Assembly (NCBI GenBank): GCA_016703535.1
Contig: JADJBV010000001.1
Coordinates: forward strand, 4,702,001-4,766,000
Length of the DNA: 64,000 nt
DNA from: Deltaproteobacteria bacterium
GTDB lineage: Bacteria > Myxococcota > Kuafuiibacteriia > Kuafuiibacteriales > Kuafuiibacteriaceae
Direction of reading: 5' to 3'
The notes under the pieces are model-generated. The model was not told the origin of the DNA. It saw only the letters and a list, made by a program, of their open reading frames with translations, and did no database searches. Below, one piece after another: positions 25,365 through 34,138 of this stretch; the first letter of the stretch is position 1; every line of letters starts with the position of its first letter. A program made the position numbers and the translations under genes.

Positions 25365-26603
25365 TCAGCTGAGCCGGCGCTTTTTGGGGGCCTGACCGAG
25401 CGGACCACGGACCAACTTCAGGACGGGGAGCTCCCGGGGACAACCGAGCCGAAACGGGAACCAGTGCCCGGCGCCGCTGGAGGTGTAGAGCCGAGAGCCG
25501 CCCTCTTGATAGGCGCCCCAAAGGTATTTGTCGGGCAAGAGGGGCTCGAACAAGGAGCGCCCCGCCATCCCCACTTGGGCGCCGTGGGTGTGGCCCGAGA
25601 GGGTCAGGTGCACGCCGCGGCGTTGGGCCGCCACAAATCCTTCGGGCCGGTGGCTGAGCAAAAGATGAAAGGCTTCGCTCGGCGCGCCATTCAGGGCGGT
25701 GTCGACCGTCCGCTGAAAGAAGTCGGCGTTTTGGCGGCCGAGGTAACGGGGATCGTCGGCGCCGCTGAGCTGGAGCTTGGACTGGCCGATCTGCAACGAG
25801 GCGCCGGCCTCGAGGAGCAGTGGGACCTGGCTCTTGTCGTAGGCGCGCAGGGTCTCCTTCAAACCTCGGAAGTACTCGTGGTTGCCGATGCTGGCGTAGA
25901 CGCCGTGTCGAGCCTCGAGGCTCTTGAACATCCGGAGGGCCTCCGGGAGTTGGCCCAGATCGTCGGCGATGTCACCGGTCAACACGACCAGATCCGGCCG
26001 GGCCGTCCGGCCTTGATCGACCAGCTGTTGGACCTCTTCGAGATCGATGAAGTGCCCGAGGTGCACGTCGCTGTATTGCAGGATGCGCAGGCCCTCGAGA
26101 TCCGGAGGCAGATCCGGGAACGCCAGCTCCAACTCCACCACCTCGGCCATCGCTTGTCCTCCTTGGGCACCGGTTCCGCCGAGCACCACTCCGCCGACCG
26201 GCGCCAGGCGCGCGCCGTGGATCGCCAACTCGCGCCGCGTCAGGCCGGGCTCTGGGTCGCCCGTCGGCGGGTCCACCGGGGGCGCGCCCTCGAGGCGACG
26301 ACGCAACCAGGCCCCCAACCCCACGAAGGGCAAGGTCAACAACAGGGCCACCAGGCCAATGCCCGTGCCGGCCATGATCAAGAGGCGCAACTCCCGGGGC
26401 AACTCCAAGGCCCGCAACAGCGGCTGGGCGATGGTCAACGCCGCCCAAACGCCCAAGGCGACCCCTAAACCACGACGCCACTTCGGCTTGGCCCACACTT
26501 CCGGGTAAAGGCTGCGCAGCCCGCGCCACCAGCCGACCACCAAAAGGGCGACCACCAACAGGGCCGCGGCCGAGGCCATCAAGATCCGCAGGCTGTCGGT
26601 CAT
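25365..26603 (-). CDS. Membrane-anchored metallophosphoesterase (YkuE-like)
   Basis: 412 residues. Three hydrophobic segments lie in the first 125 residues. A calcineurin-like phosphoesterase domain follows: D-V-H-L-G-H, then G-D-I-A-D-D, G-N-H-E-Y, and finally G-H-T-H-G-A, which together bind two metal ions. The arrangement matches membrane metallophosphoesterases such as YkuE. The ATG at 26603 was preferred over a TTG six codons earlier. The catalytic domain should face the periplasm, and the substrate is unknown. Confidence 0.93.
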   Translation of the reverse strand: MTDSLRILMASAAALLVVALLVVGWWRGLRSLYPEVWAKPKWRRGLGVALGVWAALTIAQPLLRALELPRELRLLIMAGTGIGLVALLLTLPFVGLGAWLRRRLEGAPPVDPPTGDPEPGLTRRELAIHGARLAPVGGVVLGGTGAQGGQAMAEVVELELAFPDLPPDLEGLRILQYSDVHLGHFIDLEEVQQLVDQGRTARPDLVVLTGDIADDLGQLPEALRMFKSLEARHGVYASIGNHEYFRGLKETLRAYDKSQVPLLLEAGASLQIGQSKLQLSGADDPRYLGRQNADFFQRTVDTALNGAPSEAFHLLLSHRPEGFVAAQRRGVHLTLSGHTHGAQVGMAGRSLFEPLLPDKYLWGAYQEGGSRLYTSSGAGHWFPFRLGCPRELPVLKLVRGPLGQAPKKRRLS

Positions 26604-26693
26604 CGGATGGGTACCCAACACAGGAAGCCCGGGCCGCCTTCCAATCGTCTACGGGAAAGGTCTGACCCAGGTGTAAGCCCGGCCAGACTTCGT

Positions 26694-28232
26694 TCAGCCG
26701 GGGAACGAAAAAAAGCCAAAGGCCCGGCCCATGATGACGGCGCTCCTGGAATGAGGGCCTCCTTCGATCCAAACCCGGGCCCGCCCGTTTTGGTCTTCGC
26801 GCCCGAGCAGCAGCCGAAAGCCCAGGGGCAAGGGGCCGAGGGGCACCCGCTCCGGTTGATCCCCGAGGTTGCCGAGGAACAACACCTGATCGGCGCCGCC
26901 GCCACGCCGGATCCCCAGCACTGGCCCGGAGCTGGGACCAAAGGGCGCCCAGCGCACCCCATGGAGCGCCGCCGAAGTGGCCCGCAAGCTGTTCAGGGCC
27001 GCTACGATCAACACGCCGGGGCTCAACGCGAGGTCGGCCCGCTCCAGCCACTCGGGGGTCAAGGCACCGGCCGGGGCGCCCACCTCGATCCCGGCGGGCA
27101 CCACCGGGGTCCCAGGCAAAGCGTAGAGCAAGGCCAACGCCAAAAGGTGGTGCTCCAAAAAGACGGCGGGTGTCGCCTCCCCCGGCGGGGCCAGGCCCAA
27201 AGACAAGGCGGCCCCGTGCAAAAGTTGTGGGCGGCGATCGAGGGCCTGGTGCAGCAGCTCGGCCCGGGACTTCTGCAAGCTAGCTTGCAAAGCCTCTTGC
27301 CCCTCGGACCAGGCCAACAGATCACCCTGGGCCGCCATCGGCGCGCCGCCCAACATAACGCCGTCCCCGACGTAGGGCCCTGGGGGCCGACCGGGTTGGC
27401 TCAGCTCCGGCAACAAGGCCTCGTCGGGATCGAGGAGCCGCAAGAACACCTTGAGCAACCCTAACAAGGCGTGGACCCCGGTCTCTTCGTGGGCCGGCCC
27501 CGGAACCCAACGATCCACCCGGTGGGCCCGGGCCGCCCGCACGCCGTGGGTCGCCTCGACCCCCAAGGCATGGAGCAAACGAGAGAGGCCGGCGGGGCTG
27601 CGCAAGGAGCTGGCCAAGCTCAAGCGAGGATCACCCAAAGAGAGGTGGGTGGCGTCGATGCCCGCGGCGATCCGCAGCGACAACAGATCAGCCTCGTGGA
27701 TCAAGGCGTCGAAGGGTCGAGTCAGAGGCTCGACCAACTCCAGATCTCGGCGGAGCTCGACGTTGTCGAAGCCCAAGCGACGGGCGTGGGCCAGGACCCG
27801 GCGCCAACCCACCAAGTCCCGGGCCCCGGCAAAGCCGAGCTCGACGGCGCCGGGGGCGAGGTCGTACCAAGGTTCGGACCACCACCCTCGAGGGAGGGGT
27901 GGACGAGGCCGGCGCCGTTTTAGCTCTTCCCGGGCGTTGTCCAAGGCCCGCTCGAAGGTGCGAAAGAGCGCGTCGGCTTCGGTCGGCTGGAGCAGTCGAC
28001 AGTAGCGGCGGATCAACTCCTGATCCGGGTCGTGGATGATCGCGGCCCGGTGGCCCTGATGGACGTCGCGTTGAGTGGGCGGCGGCCCAGGCGCGTTTTC
28101 AGCGTAAAATGGCGGTGGCGCGGCCGGCGGGGGCAAGGTCGGCGCTCGGGTGCGGGGCAACATCTTCTCCGGGTCGAGCCGGAACGAGGGATCCGCGTGG
28201 GGATCGAGCCGCAAGCCTACTTTGAAGCTCAT
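26694..28232 (-). CDS. Divergent alpha-amylase-like (GH13-type) protein
   Basis: 512 residues without a signal peptide. After a Pro-rich N-terminus, W-W-S-E-P-W-Y-D and R-V-L-A-H-A-R-R-L-G-F-D-N-V-E suggest a TIM-barrel start. Near the C-terminus, L-L-Y-A-L-P-G-T-P-V-V-P-A-G-I-E matches the strand after GH13 region IV, and a final beta domain (V-L-F-L-G-N-L-G-D-Q-P-E-R-V) looks like an amylase C domain. I do not see the canonical catalytic Asp/Glu motifs of regions II-IV, so it may be inactive or strongly changed. The ATG at 28232 has GGAGGT upstream. It lies 60 nt after the ATP-grasp-like gene. Confidence 0.55.
   Translation of the reverse strand: MSFKVGLRLDPHADPSFRLDPEKMLPRTRAPTLPPPAAPPPFYAENAPGPPPTQRDVHQGHRAAIIHDPDQELIRRYCRLLQPTEADALFRTFERALDNAREELKRRRPRPPLPRGWWSEPWYDLAPGAVELGFAGARDLVGWRRVLAHARRLGFDNVELRRDLELVEPLTRPFDALIHEADLLSLRIAAGIDATHLSLGDPRLSLASSLRSPAGLSRLLHALGVEATHGVRAARAHRVDRWVPGPAHEETGVHALLGLLKVFLRLLDPDEALLPELSQPGRPPGPYVGDGVMLGGAPMAAQGDLLAWSEGQEALQASLQKSRAELLHQALDRRPQLLHGAALSLGLAPPGEATPAVFLEHHLLALALLYALPGTPVVPAGIEVGAPAGALTPEWLERADLALSPGVLIVAALNSLRATSAALHGVRWAPFGPSSGPVLGIRRGGGADQVLFLGNLGDQPERVPLGPLPLGFRLLLGREDQNGRARVWIEGGPHSRSAVIMGRAFGFFSFPG
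27275..27288. repeat. Dispersed palindrome GCAAG-N4-CTTGC (within amylase-like gene)
   Basis: Exact copy, centre CTAG, making the whole 14-mer a perfect palindrome. Confidence 0.85.
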
Positions 28233-28292
28233 GACGACCTCCACTCAAGATACGCCCGGTGTTGTCGGGGCACCAGGCGAGGCGGCGGCGAT

Positions 28293-29723
28293 TCAGCGGC
28301 CGACGAACAAGGAGAAGAGGCCACCCTTTTGGGCCACGTTCACCACCTGGCGTTGGGAAGCTCGGCCGAGCACGCTGACACCGAAGGGCGTGGGCGCAAA
28401 TCCATAGACCGTGTAGTAGGCCTCGTCGATCACCCCACCGTCGGGCGAACGCACCGGGAAGTCGCGGACCGGGAGCGGCGTCAACGCCTGGAGCACGAAG
28501 CGATCGGGAGCGACCAACGCCTCTTCCAGAGCCTGGTCCCACTCGGTGCTGTCGACGGCCGCGCCCAAACGGACCCCGTAACCGCCGTAGCCACGGTTGG
28601 GCTTCAGCACCAACATCTCTCGGGCCTCCCGGGCGTAATCGAGCAGCGGGCCCCGGGTGCCGTCGGGGAGGGTGGTGCTGCGGTCCGAGACGATCCGAGT
28701 CCACAACACGTGGCGCCGAAAGATCTGCCGCTCTTCGGTGGTGAAGTGGGCCTGGGCCAACTCGGGATCGGTGAAGACCTCCCAACAACTCTTCTGATCG
28801 ATCTCGGCGGCGATCGACGAGACCATCCGATCTTCTCGGAGCAGCTGCCGCATCGGACGTACGTCGACGCCCTCTTTCTCCAGCGCCAAGATCTCGGCGA
28901 CCGAATAGTCGCGATAACCCAGATCCACCGGCGTATCTTGAAAATACACCTGATCTCCGACCAACCGCAGCTCGGCGGGATCGGCGTGCAGCACCTTCAC
29001 CTGGTAGCGGCCCTCCAGATAGCCAGCGATCATCGACTGCTCGTCGGGCCCGTCGCCGGCGTATTTAGGCTCGATGAAGCAAACCGTACGGGTGGTGCGG
29101 CCCAAGCTCTCCATGGTGTCGAGCATATATTGCATCAAGAGGTCCCGGAGGTCGGGGCCCGAGATCAGCTCCAGTCCCGGATCCACCCGGGTCAAAGCGG
29201 GCACCACCACCTCTCGGATGATGCTGTCGGCGGTCGGCAACATGTGGAGCCCACCGATGCCGCTCATGTTGGGCTCGAGGAACTTGAGGGTCTCTTTCCA
29301 GTGGGAGCTGGTGAAGTCGGCGACGGCGTCGAGGCGCCCGAAGACCGGGTTCAGGTCGTTTTGGCGTTGGCCCCAACACTCGAGGAGCCAGGCCTCTTCG
29401 GTCTCCGGCAACTTCAGCACCGAACGGACCCGCGGATCGGCGAAGTAGAGCCCGGCCAAGCGCTTCAGCGCCCGATGTAAGGTGGTGGTGACCACGTGGA
29501 CGTAGGCCAGCTGCTCGGGCAACACCACCAGCGGCTTCATCATCAAGCGGACCGTCTCGACCACCCCATCGTGCAGGTACCAAAGGTGCCGGGCCTTGGC
29601 CTCGACCTCGACCTTCGCCAACAACTCCAACCGTTCGGCCACCGGGAGTTTGCCGAAGGCCGCACGAACCCGAGCCTCCAGGCGTGCACCTGCGAGGCCC
29701 ATCTCTTCGGCCGGGGTCAACAT
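28293..29723 (-). CDS. Putative circularly permuted ATP-grasp family protein
   Basis: 476 residues, no signal. Motifs such as F-L-E-P-N-M-S-G-I-G-G-L, F-I-E-P-K-Y-A-G-D-G and L-K-P-N-R-G-Y-G-G-Y-G-V-R resemble the nucleotide- and Mg-binding loops of circularly permuted ATP-grasp or glutathionylspermidine-synthase-like ligases. Such enzymes join a carboxylate to an amine with ATP, and often act on peptides or amino acids. The substrate is unknown. The ATG at 29723 was chosen; upstream in-frame sequence overlaps the lipoprotein gene. It sits between a small lipoprotein gene and the amylase-like gene on one strand. Confidence 0.65.
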   Translation of the reverse strand: MLTPAEEMGLAGARLEARVRAAFGKLPVAERLELLAKVEVEAKARHLWYLHDGVVETVRLMMKPLVVLPEQLAYVHVVTTTLHRALKRLAGLYFADPRVRSVLKLPETEEAWLLECWGQRQNDLNPVFGRLDAVADFTSSHWKETLKFLEPNMSGIGGLHMLPTADSIIREVVVPALTRVDPGLELISGPDLRDLLMQYMLDTMESLGRTTRTVCFIEPKYAGDGPDEQSMIAGYLEGRYQVKVLHADPAELRLVGDQVYFQDTPVDLGYRDYSVAEILALEKEGVDVRPMRQLLREDRMVSSIAAEIDQKSCWEVFTDPELAQAHFTTEERQIFRRHVLWTRIVSDRSTTLPDGTRGPLLDYAREAREMLVLKPNRGYGGYGVRLGAAVDSTEWDQALEEALVAPDRFVLQALTPLPVRDFPVRSPDGGVIDEAYYTVYGFAPTPFGVSVLGRASQRQVVNVAQKGGLFSLFVGR

Positions 29724-29767
29724 GGTGGGACAGGCTCCCACGCGTTCTGTTGGCCCACAAGCCGCGG

Positions 29768-30088
29768 TCAGTGGCAGCTGCCCGAGTGACAGTGCCCCGA
29801 ACAACACTGGCCGTTGCCACCGCAGCCGGCGCCGCTGGCCAAACACGCACCCGCGTCGACCCCGACGTCCGCGGGGGCGCCGACATCGACCGGTGAACCG
29901 AGGTCCGCACCGGCATCGGCGTCGTCGGCGGCGTCGGTGAGTGAGGTGCCCTGATCGCCCACGCTCGAGTCGACCCCGACGATCCCCGAGTCTTCGTGTT
30001 CATGATCGTGTTGGTGCTCGTCGGTGGGGGCGGGATCCGAGGTGCCACAGGCGAACAGCAGAGCGGTGGCCAAGAGCAGGGCGCGCAT
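29768..30088 (-). CDS. Small lipoprotein with Cys-knot-like tail
   Basis: 106 residues. Lipobox F-A-C-G, then a His/Asp-rich stretch (H-Q-H-D-H-E-H-E-D) that could bind metals, an Asp/Gly/Ala linker, and a Cys-rich end. The tail C-x5-C-x4-C-C-x3-C-x4-C has the spacing of small disulfide knots (knottins). It should be anchored in the outer membrane with the Cys-rich end exposed. The start is ATG 30088. It is 44 nt upstream of the ATP-grasp-like gene and may be cotranscribed with it. Confidence 0.75.
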   Translation of the reverse strand: MRALLLATALLFACGTSDPAPTDEHQHDHEHEDSGIVGVDSSVGDQGTSLTDAADDADAGADLGSPVDVGAPADVGVDAGACLASGAGCGGNGQCCSGHCHSGSCH

Positions 30089-30256
30089 GAGGGTCCGACG
30101 TAGGGGCGTTGGGCGTTCTGCACCAGATGACGAGATGTCCCACCCTCCTGGGACCCGTCTCCTGGGCTGCGACAAAACGTCGCTCCCCGGGAGACAAAGC
30201 CCCCGAACCGGGCGGGAGGTCGAAGCGGCGCGTTCGTTGCTTTCGCCCGAAGGTCC

Positions 30257-31855
30257 ATGCGTTTGTGTCCGCTGTCCTTCGTTCTGCTCTTCGCGCCGCT
30301 GACGGCCTGCAGCTGCGGTGACGATCCAGGCGGCTCCGGTGATGACCTCGGCCTGGTCGACCCTGACGGAGGGAGCGGCGACGCCGGCGGCAACCCCGAT
30401 GGATCCCGCAACGACGGATCGGTCACCGACCAAGACGGAGGGTTGGACCGCGATGGCGGCGGCACCGATGGCAGCCCGCTGGAACAACCGCTCTCCGAGT
30501 TCTGCGAGGGCATGGGCAACACCGTGGTGGTGGTGGGCGGCGGCGGCGAATGCGCCGGCGAGTTGGCCGAAGAGACCTTCCAGTTTGGCCTGTGCGCCTG
30601 CGACACCGTGCAGGTGCAATCGACGTTGGAGCTGGACGCCTTCGACTCGAACCTGGGCGGCTACGCGATAGCGCTGCCGGGCGGCGGCAACAACCGCAGC
30701 GACGATGGAAACCTGGGGATCAACGGGCAACTCGATATGCAAGGTAAGTTGACAGCCCGAGGTTCGGCGTACATCGGCAGCGGCGGCTTTGCGGTCGGGG
30801 CCAGCAGCCTGGTGACGGGCTTGACCTACGCGGCGGGCGACGCGGTGCAGGACAACAGCTCCACCACCTTGGGATACAACGCCTACTTCAGCGGCGACGT
30901 GGAGGGACGCTTCGACATCGCCGGAGACCTCTATGTTCCGGCCACCGCCACCGTGTCGGCCGCCACCCGCAACAACCTGGGTGGCAGCGTGATTCGCCGT
31001 GAGATCCCAGCGGTTCGGCCCTGCCCCTGTGAACCGGCGGAGATCTTGGACATCCCGGCGCTGACCGAATGGGCCGCGACCCACAACGACAATCGCGTGG
31101 AGCGGGTCTTGACCTCGACCAGCTACCAAAACGGAGGCCCCGCCACCTTGAACCTGCCCTGCGGTCGCTATTACTTGACCCAAGTCAACCAATCGGGGGG
31201 CCTGGATATCCGCGCCGAAGGCCGAGTGGTCCTCTTCGTCGACGGTGACTTCACCGTCGGCGGGAGCCTGGGGATCACCATCGCCCCGGGCGCCGAGTTG
31301 GACCTCTTCGTGGCCGGCCAACTATCGGTCGGCGCCTCCGCACGTTTTGGAGATCCAGGCGCGCCCTCCAAGGTGCGGACCTACGTCGGCGGCAACGGCC
31401 CGATCAACCTGTCGGCCTCGGCGATCTTCGGTGGCATGCTCTACGCACCGCGAGCCGACGTCGTGTTCTCCGCCTCCTCGGAGCTCTACGGTGCCCTCTA
31501 CTGCAACTCGGCCGACTTCAGCGGCTCAGCGGCGGTCCACTTCGACACCGCGGTGCGGAGCGCGGGCCGCGCCTGCGAAATGCCTGACGGCGGCGTCGAC
31601 GCAGGCCCGACCGCCGACGGTGGCCCCGGTGACGGAGGCCCCCCCGCCGACGCCGGCACCAACCCAGACGCATCCGCCGACGCCGGCGCACCCGACGGCG
31701 GCCAATCGGGCTGCAACGGCTGCGGCCAGTGCGGCAACTTGGCTTGCATCATCCCGCCGGGAGCGAACACCGGCATGTGTGAGGCCTGCCAAAGTGATCT
31801 GGACTGCTGCGCGCCTTTGGTCTGCCAGGGCGGCCAGTGTCAGTTCAACCTCTAG
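30257..31855 (+). CDS. Surface lipoprotein with Asp/Gly linkers and Cys-rich tail
   Basis: 532 residues. Lipobox L-T-A-C, then a D-G-G/D-A-G-rich linker (about 20-75), a large beta-helix-like domain rich in Gly, Ser and Asn (about 80-435, repeated strands such as S-A-S-A-I-F-G-G-M-L-Y-A-P), a second Asp/Gly linker, and a short Cys-rich end (C-x2-C-x2-C and C-x2-C-x4-C-C). It looks like a cell-surface protein. The ATG at 30257 is clear. It is divergent from the small lipoprotein at 29768, and the 168 bp between them should hold both promoters. It ends with a Cys motif like that gene's. Confidence 0.78.
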   Translation: MRLCPLSFVLLFAPLTACSCGDDPGGSGDDLGLVDPDGGSGDAGGNPDGSRNDGSVTDQDGGLDRDGGGTDGSPLEQPLSEFCEGMGNTVVVVGGGGECAGELAEETFQFGLCACDTVQVQSTLELDAFDSNLGGYAIALPGGGNNRSDDGNLGINGQLDMQGKLTARGSAYIGSGGFAVGASSLVTGLTYAAGDAVQDNSSTTLGYNAYFSGDVEGRFDIAGDLYVPATATVSAATRNNLGGSVIRREIPAVRPCPCEPAEILDIPALTEWAATHNDNRVERVLTSTSYQNGGPATLNLPCGRYYLTQVNQSGGLDIRAEGRVVLFVDGDFTVGGSLGITIAPGAELDLFVAGQLSVGASARFGDPGAPSKVRTYVGGNGPINLSASAIFGGMLYAPRADVVFSASSELYGALYCNSADFSGSAAVHFDTAVRSAGRACEMPDGGVDAGPTADGGPGDGGPPADAGTNPDASADAGAPDGGQSGCNGCGQCGNLACIIPPGANTGMCEACQSDLDCCAPLVCQGGQCQFNL

Positions 31856-31958
31856 AGGCAGCGCGCGACGTTGGGGCGACCTGGAGAGCCGCGCGAAAAT
31901 TGCGCCGGTGTGCGCTGCGTCTCTTGGCGAAGGGCAGCGGGCACGATGATGATTCACC

Positions 31959-32336
31959 GTGCTCCTCGGGCTCTTGCTCCTCTCCTCGATGGTCGCGACA
32001 GCAGTCGGTGTGGCGTATGTCGTCTTGGTCCCGCCGAAGCGCCCGACCGTTCCTCTCGAGGTCGACACCTCACCTTGGCCGAGGCCGCGGGTCCGCCGGC
32101 GCCGGCACTGGCGCCGCCATCCAGAGATCGTGGCGCTCCTCGACGATCCTGGCGCCGACGAGGCGCCGTCGATCACGCCTCCCCACCTCCCGAAGAGGAA
32201 GCGCGACGTCGCCCCGTGGCCCGGTCCCATCCCCAACCTCTTCCAACACCAGGTGACCAATCCCCGAGCGACGACCCGGCCCGACCGTCCGCGGACCGAG
32301 GTGTGGGGCTCCCGGAGCATCAGCCAGTCCGGTTGA
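31959..32336 (+). CDS. Small single-span membrane protein
   Basis: 125 residues. One N-terminal membrane segment (about 1-24) precedes a basic, Pro/Arg-rich tail (P-R-V-R-R-R-R-H-W-R-R-H). No family. The start is a GTG with no clear ribosome-binding site, so the gene call is moderate. The frame fits neatly between the lipoprotein gene and the VOC gene. Confidence 0.45.
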   Translation: MLLGLLLLSSMVATAVGVAYVVLVPPKRPTVPLEVDTSPWPRPRVRRRRHWRRHPEIVALLDDPGADEAPSITPPHLPKRKRDVAPWPGPIPNLFQHQVTNPRATTRPDRPRTEVWGSRSISQSG

Positions 32337-32359
32337 TCGGCTGTGTTACGGTGGCGCTG

Positions 32360-32902
32360 ATGCGCGCTCAGCCCTTGATCATCTGCCGCGACGTCGAAGC
32401 ATCGAGCCGCTTCTACGAACGCCTCCTCGGTTGCCGGGGATCCCACGGCGGCCCCGAATACCAGCGCCTCTGTGACCCGAAGCTGCACAAAAGCCAGTGG
32501 GGCACCGACGGCCTGATCCTCCAGCTCCACGACTTCGACGTCGACCACCACCACGGGCCGATGGGTGATCCCAAACGCCCCCTCGGCAACGGCGTGTTGT
32601 TGTGGTTCGAGATCGACGACTTCGATCGCGCCGTCACCCGGGCCCGACGCCTGAAACTCGAGGTGGTGAAGGACGTCCACTTCAACCCGAACGCCGCCCA
32701 TCGAGAGCTCTGGCTCAAGGACCTCGACGGCTACACCGTGGTCCTCGCCGCGCCCGACGGCGAAGACCCCGCCCAGGTCTCAATGACCCCAGTCCAGCGG
32801 GCCGCTCCTTCGAAGTCTCGATCGGCGAAGAACGTCGCGCCCCAAGCGGCACGCGCCAAATCCAAGCCCCGCCGCACCAAGCCACGACCACCTCGGTCCT
32901 GA
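32360..32902 (+). CDS. VOC/glyoxalase-like protein
   Basis: 180 residues. The VOC fold begins L-I-I-C-R-D-V-E-A-S-S-R-F-Y-E-R-L-L-G, with H-D-F-D-V-D-H-H-H-G and E-I-D-D-F-D-R-A-V-T-R-A-R as later strands and helices, and R-E-L-W-L-K-D-L-D-G-Y-T-V-V-L-A at the end of the fold. The last 45 residues are basic and Lys/Arg-rich, unlike usual VOC proteins. Members bind metal and act as isomerases, dioxygenases or antibiotic-binding proteins; the role here is unknown. ATG at 32360 is the likely start. Confidence 0.88.
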   Translation: MRAQPLIICRDVEASSRFYERLLGCRGSHGGPEYQRLCDPKLHKSQWGTDGLILQLHDFDVDHHHGPMGDPKRPLGNGVLLWFEIDDFDRAVTRARRLKLEVVKDVHFNPNAAHRELWLKDLDGYTVVLAAPDGEDPAQVSMTPVQRAAPSKSRSAKNVAPQAARAKSKPRRTKPRPPRS

Positions 32903-33004
32903 CGCAGCCAACGCGTCTAACCCCGGGAATGTGCGGACTGATCTTACATTGGACCCCATGTGGTTTAAGGCAACCTTTCGCCTACAAGGTGCGATAACTG
33001 GGGC

Positions 33005-33499
33005 ATGCGCGAGACCACCTTCGACCTCAACCGCTTCGTGCTCCCTCTGGTCACGATCGCGCCCGCACCCACGGCCCCGCGCAACGACACCCCCAAGGTT
33101 GGCGCCGGGCTCTTCAAGCTGTGGAACCAGTTCCAGGCTCAGCTCAAAGGTATGGTCGACCCCGAGTTGGAGGCGGCGTCGAAGCAAGCGGCCGAAAAAC
33201 ACGTGGCGGGGGAACTGAACGCCGCCGAATACAAGCGCGCGATCGCTCAAGCGCTGCGCAACTCCAAAGACGTCGCAGATCCGGGTGTCGATCGCATGGA
33301 GCTGATGGCCGCGTTGCGTGACGTCAAAGACAACCTGAAGAACACTGGCCTCGATCCCCAAACCCGGATGGAGCTGATGGGCTACGCACAAACGCTCCTC
33401 GACGGTCTGGCCCGGACCCCCAAGAAGTCGGTCGAGGTCGGTCAGATGACGAGTTGGTTGTTGGTGGGCCTGGGGTTCAAGGGCGAAGGTCTCTCTTGA
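33005..33499 (+). CDS. Hypothetical helical protein
   Basis: 164 residues, mostly helical (K-Q-A-A-E-K-H-V-A-G-E-L-N-A-A-E-Y-K-R-A), with no signal or membrane segment and no family I recognise. The N-terminus is Pro-rich. Coding is supported by its length and amino-acid composition. It stands alone between the VOC gene and the small zinc-ribbon-like gene. Confidence 0.6.
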   Translation: MRETTFDLNRFVLPLVTIAPAPTAPRNDTPKVGAGLFKLWNQFQAQLKGMVDPELEAASKQAAEKHVAGELNAAEYKRAIAQALRNSKDVADPGVDRMELMAALRDVKDNLKNTGLDPQTRMELMGYAQTLLDGLARTPKKSVEVGQMTSWLLVGLGFKGEGLS

Positions 33500-33698
33500 G
33501 CAAGAGCCAACGGCCCGGGCTCCTTCGAGCCAACAGAGGTCTCCAGCGCTCAGTTCCCGGGGTGTGGTGACCAGAGCGCGGGGTGTCTTGACCGAAGACG
33601 GCGGCTCCCTCTAACCTTCCAACACCTCAACCCCGTCGAGCCTCGGCCCACTCGGCGGCTGCCGGCGATCCTTCGAATCGCCCCATCGGGTCGTGTCC

Positions 33699-33944
33699 AT
33701 GTTTCAGTGTCAGAGGTGTCGGTTGACGGTGCCGCCAGGTGTATCTGCCCATCGCGTGGTGTCCGCGAGGCGTTCCAAAAGTTACGTCGCCCGGAATGAT
33801 GCCCACGTGGTCATCGACCCCACCAAAAGGGTCAAGACAGGCAAACGTAAGAGGAGGCCTGATCCCGGCGGGACGGGTTGGGAGATTGAGTCGGAGATGA
33901 CGGTCTGCGCGGACTACGCATCCGCCATGCAAGCCGAAGGTTAG
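33699..33944 (+). CDS. Small zinc-ribbon-like protein
   Basis: 81 residues starting M-F-Q-C-Q-R-C, an N-terminal C-x2-C that may be half of a zinc ribbon. A further Cys lies near the end (V-C-A-D-Y). The middle is basic (R-R-S-K-S-Y and K-T-G-K-R-K-R-R). It resembles small conserved hypothetical proteins I have seen near tRNA genes, but I cannot name a family. The ATG at 33699 was preferred over a GTG two codons earlier. An inverted repeat that looks like a terminator follows the stop. Confidence 0.6.
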   Translation: MFQCQRCRLTVPPGVSAHRVVSARRSKSYVARNDAHVVIDPTKRVKTGKRKRRPDPGGTGWEIESEMTVCADYASAMQAEG

Positions 33945-33950
33945 TCACTC

Positions 33951-33980
33951 AAGCTCGGCGCTCTGGTGGGCGCCGAGCTT
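33951..33980 (+). terminator. Terminator-like hairpin
   Basis: An 11-bp perfect stem (AAGCTCGGCGC and its complement) with an 8-nt loop, 6 nt after the stop of the small zinc-ribbon-like gene. The T-run is short (CTTTCC), so termination may be partial. It could also act on the minus strand. Confidence 0.7.
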
Positions 33981-34063
33981 TCCTCAACCAAGCGGCTGCC
34001 CCCGAACTGCTGTGACTCTGTTGCGACGGCCAGGCTTTGCCCGCTCCGGCATTTGTGAGTGAG

Positions 34064-34138
34064 TCGGGGTGACTGGATTCGAACCAGCGACCTCTTGGTC
34101 CCGAACCAAGCGCTCTAACCAGACTGAGCTACACCCCG
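34064..34138 (-). tRNA. tRNA-Pro (anticodon CGG)
   Basis: A 75-nt cloverleaf: acceptor stem CGGGGTG/CACCCCG, D-arm with GCTC/GAGC, anticodon stem CTTGG/CCAAG with loop TTCGGGA (anticodon CGG), and T-arm with TTCGAAT. It reads CCG Pro codons, which should be common in this genome. CCA is not encoded. Its first 10 nt overlap the end of rpe: the TAG at tRNA positions 8-10 also serves as the rpe stop codon. Confidence 0.97.

Noticed and set aside
34064..34138. tRNA as an integration site for a mobile element
   Set aside because: No integrase gene or direct repeat of the tRNA end was found in the window.
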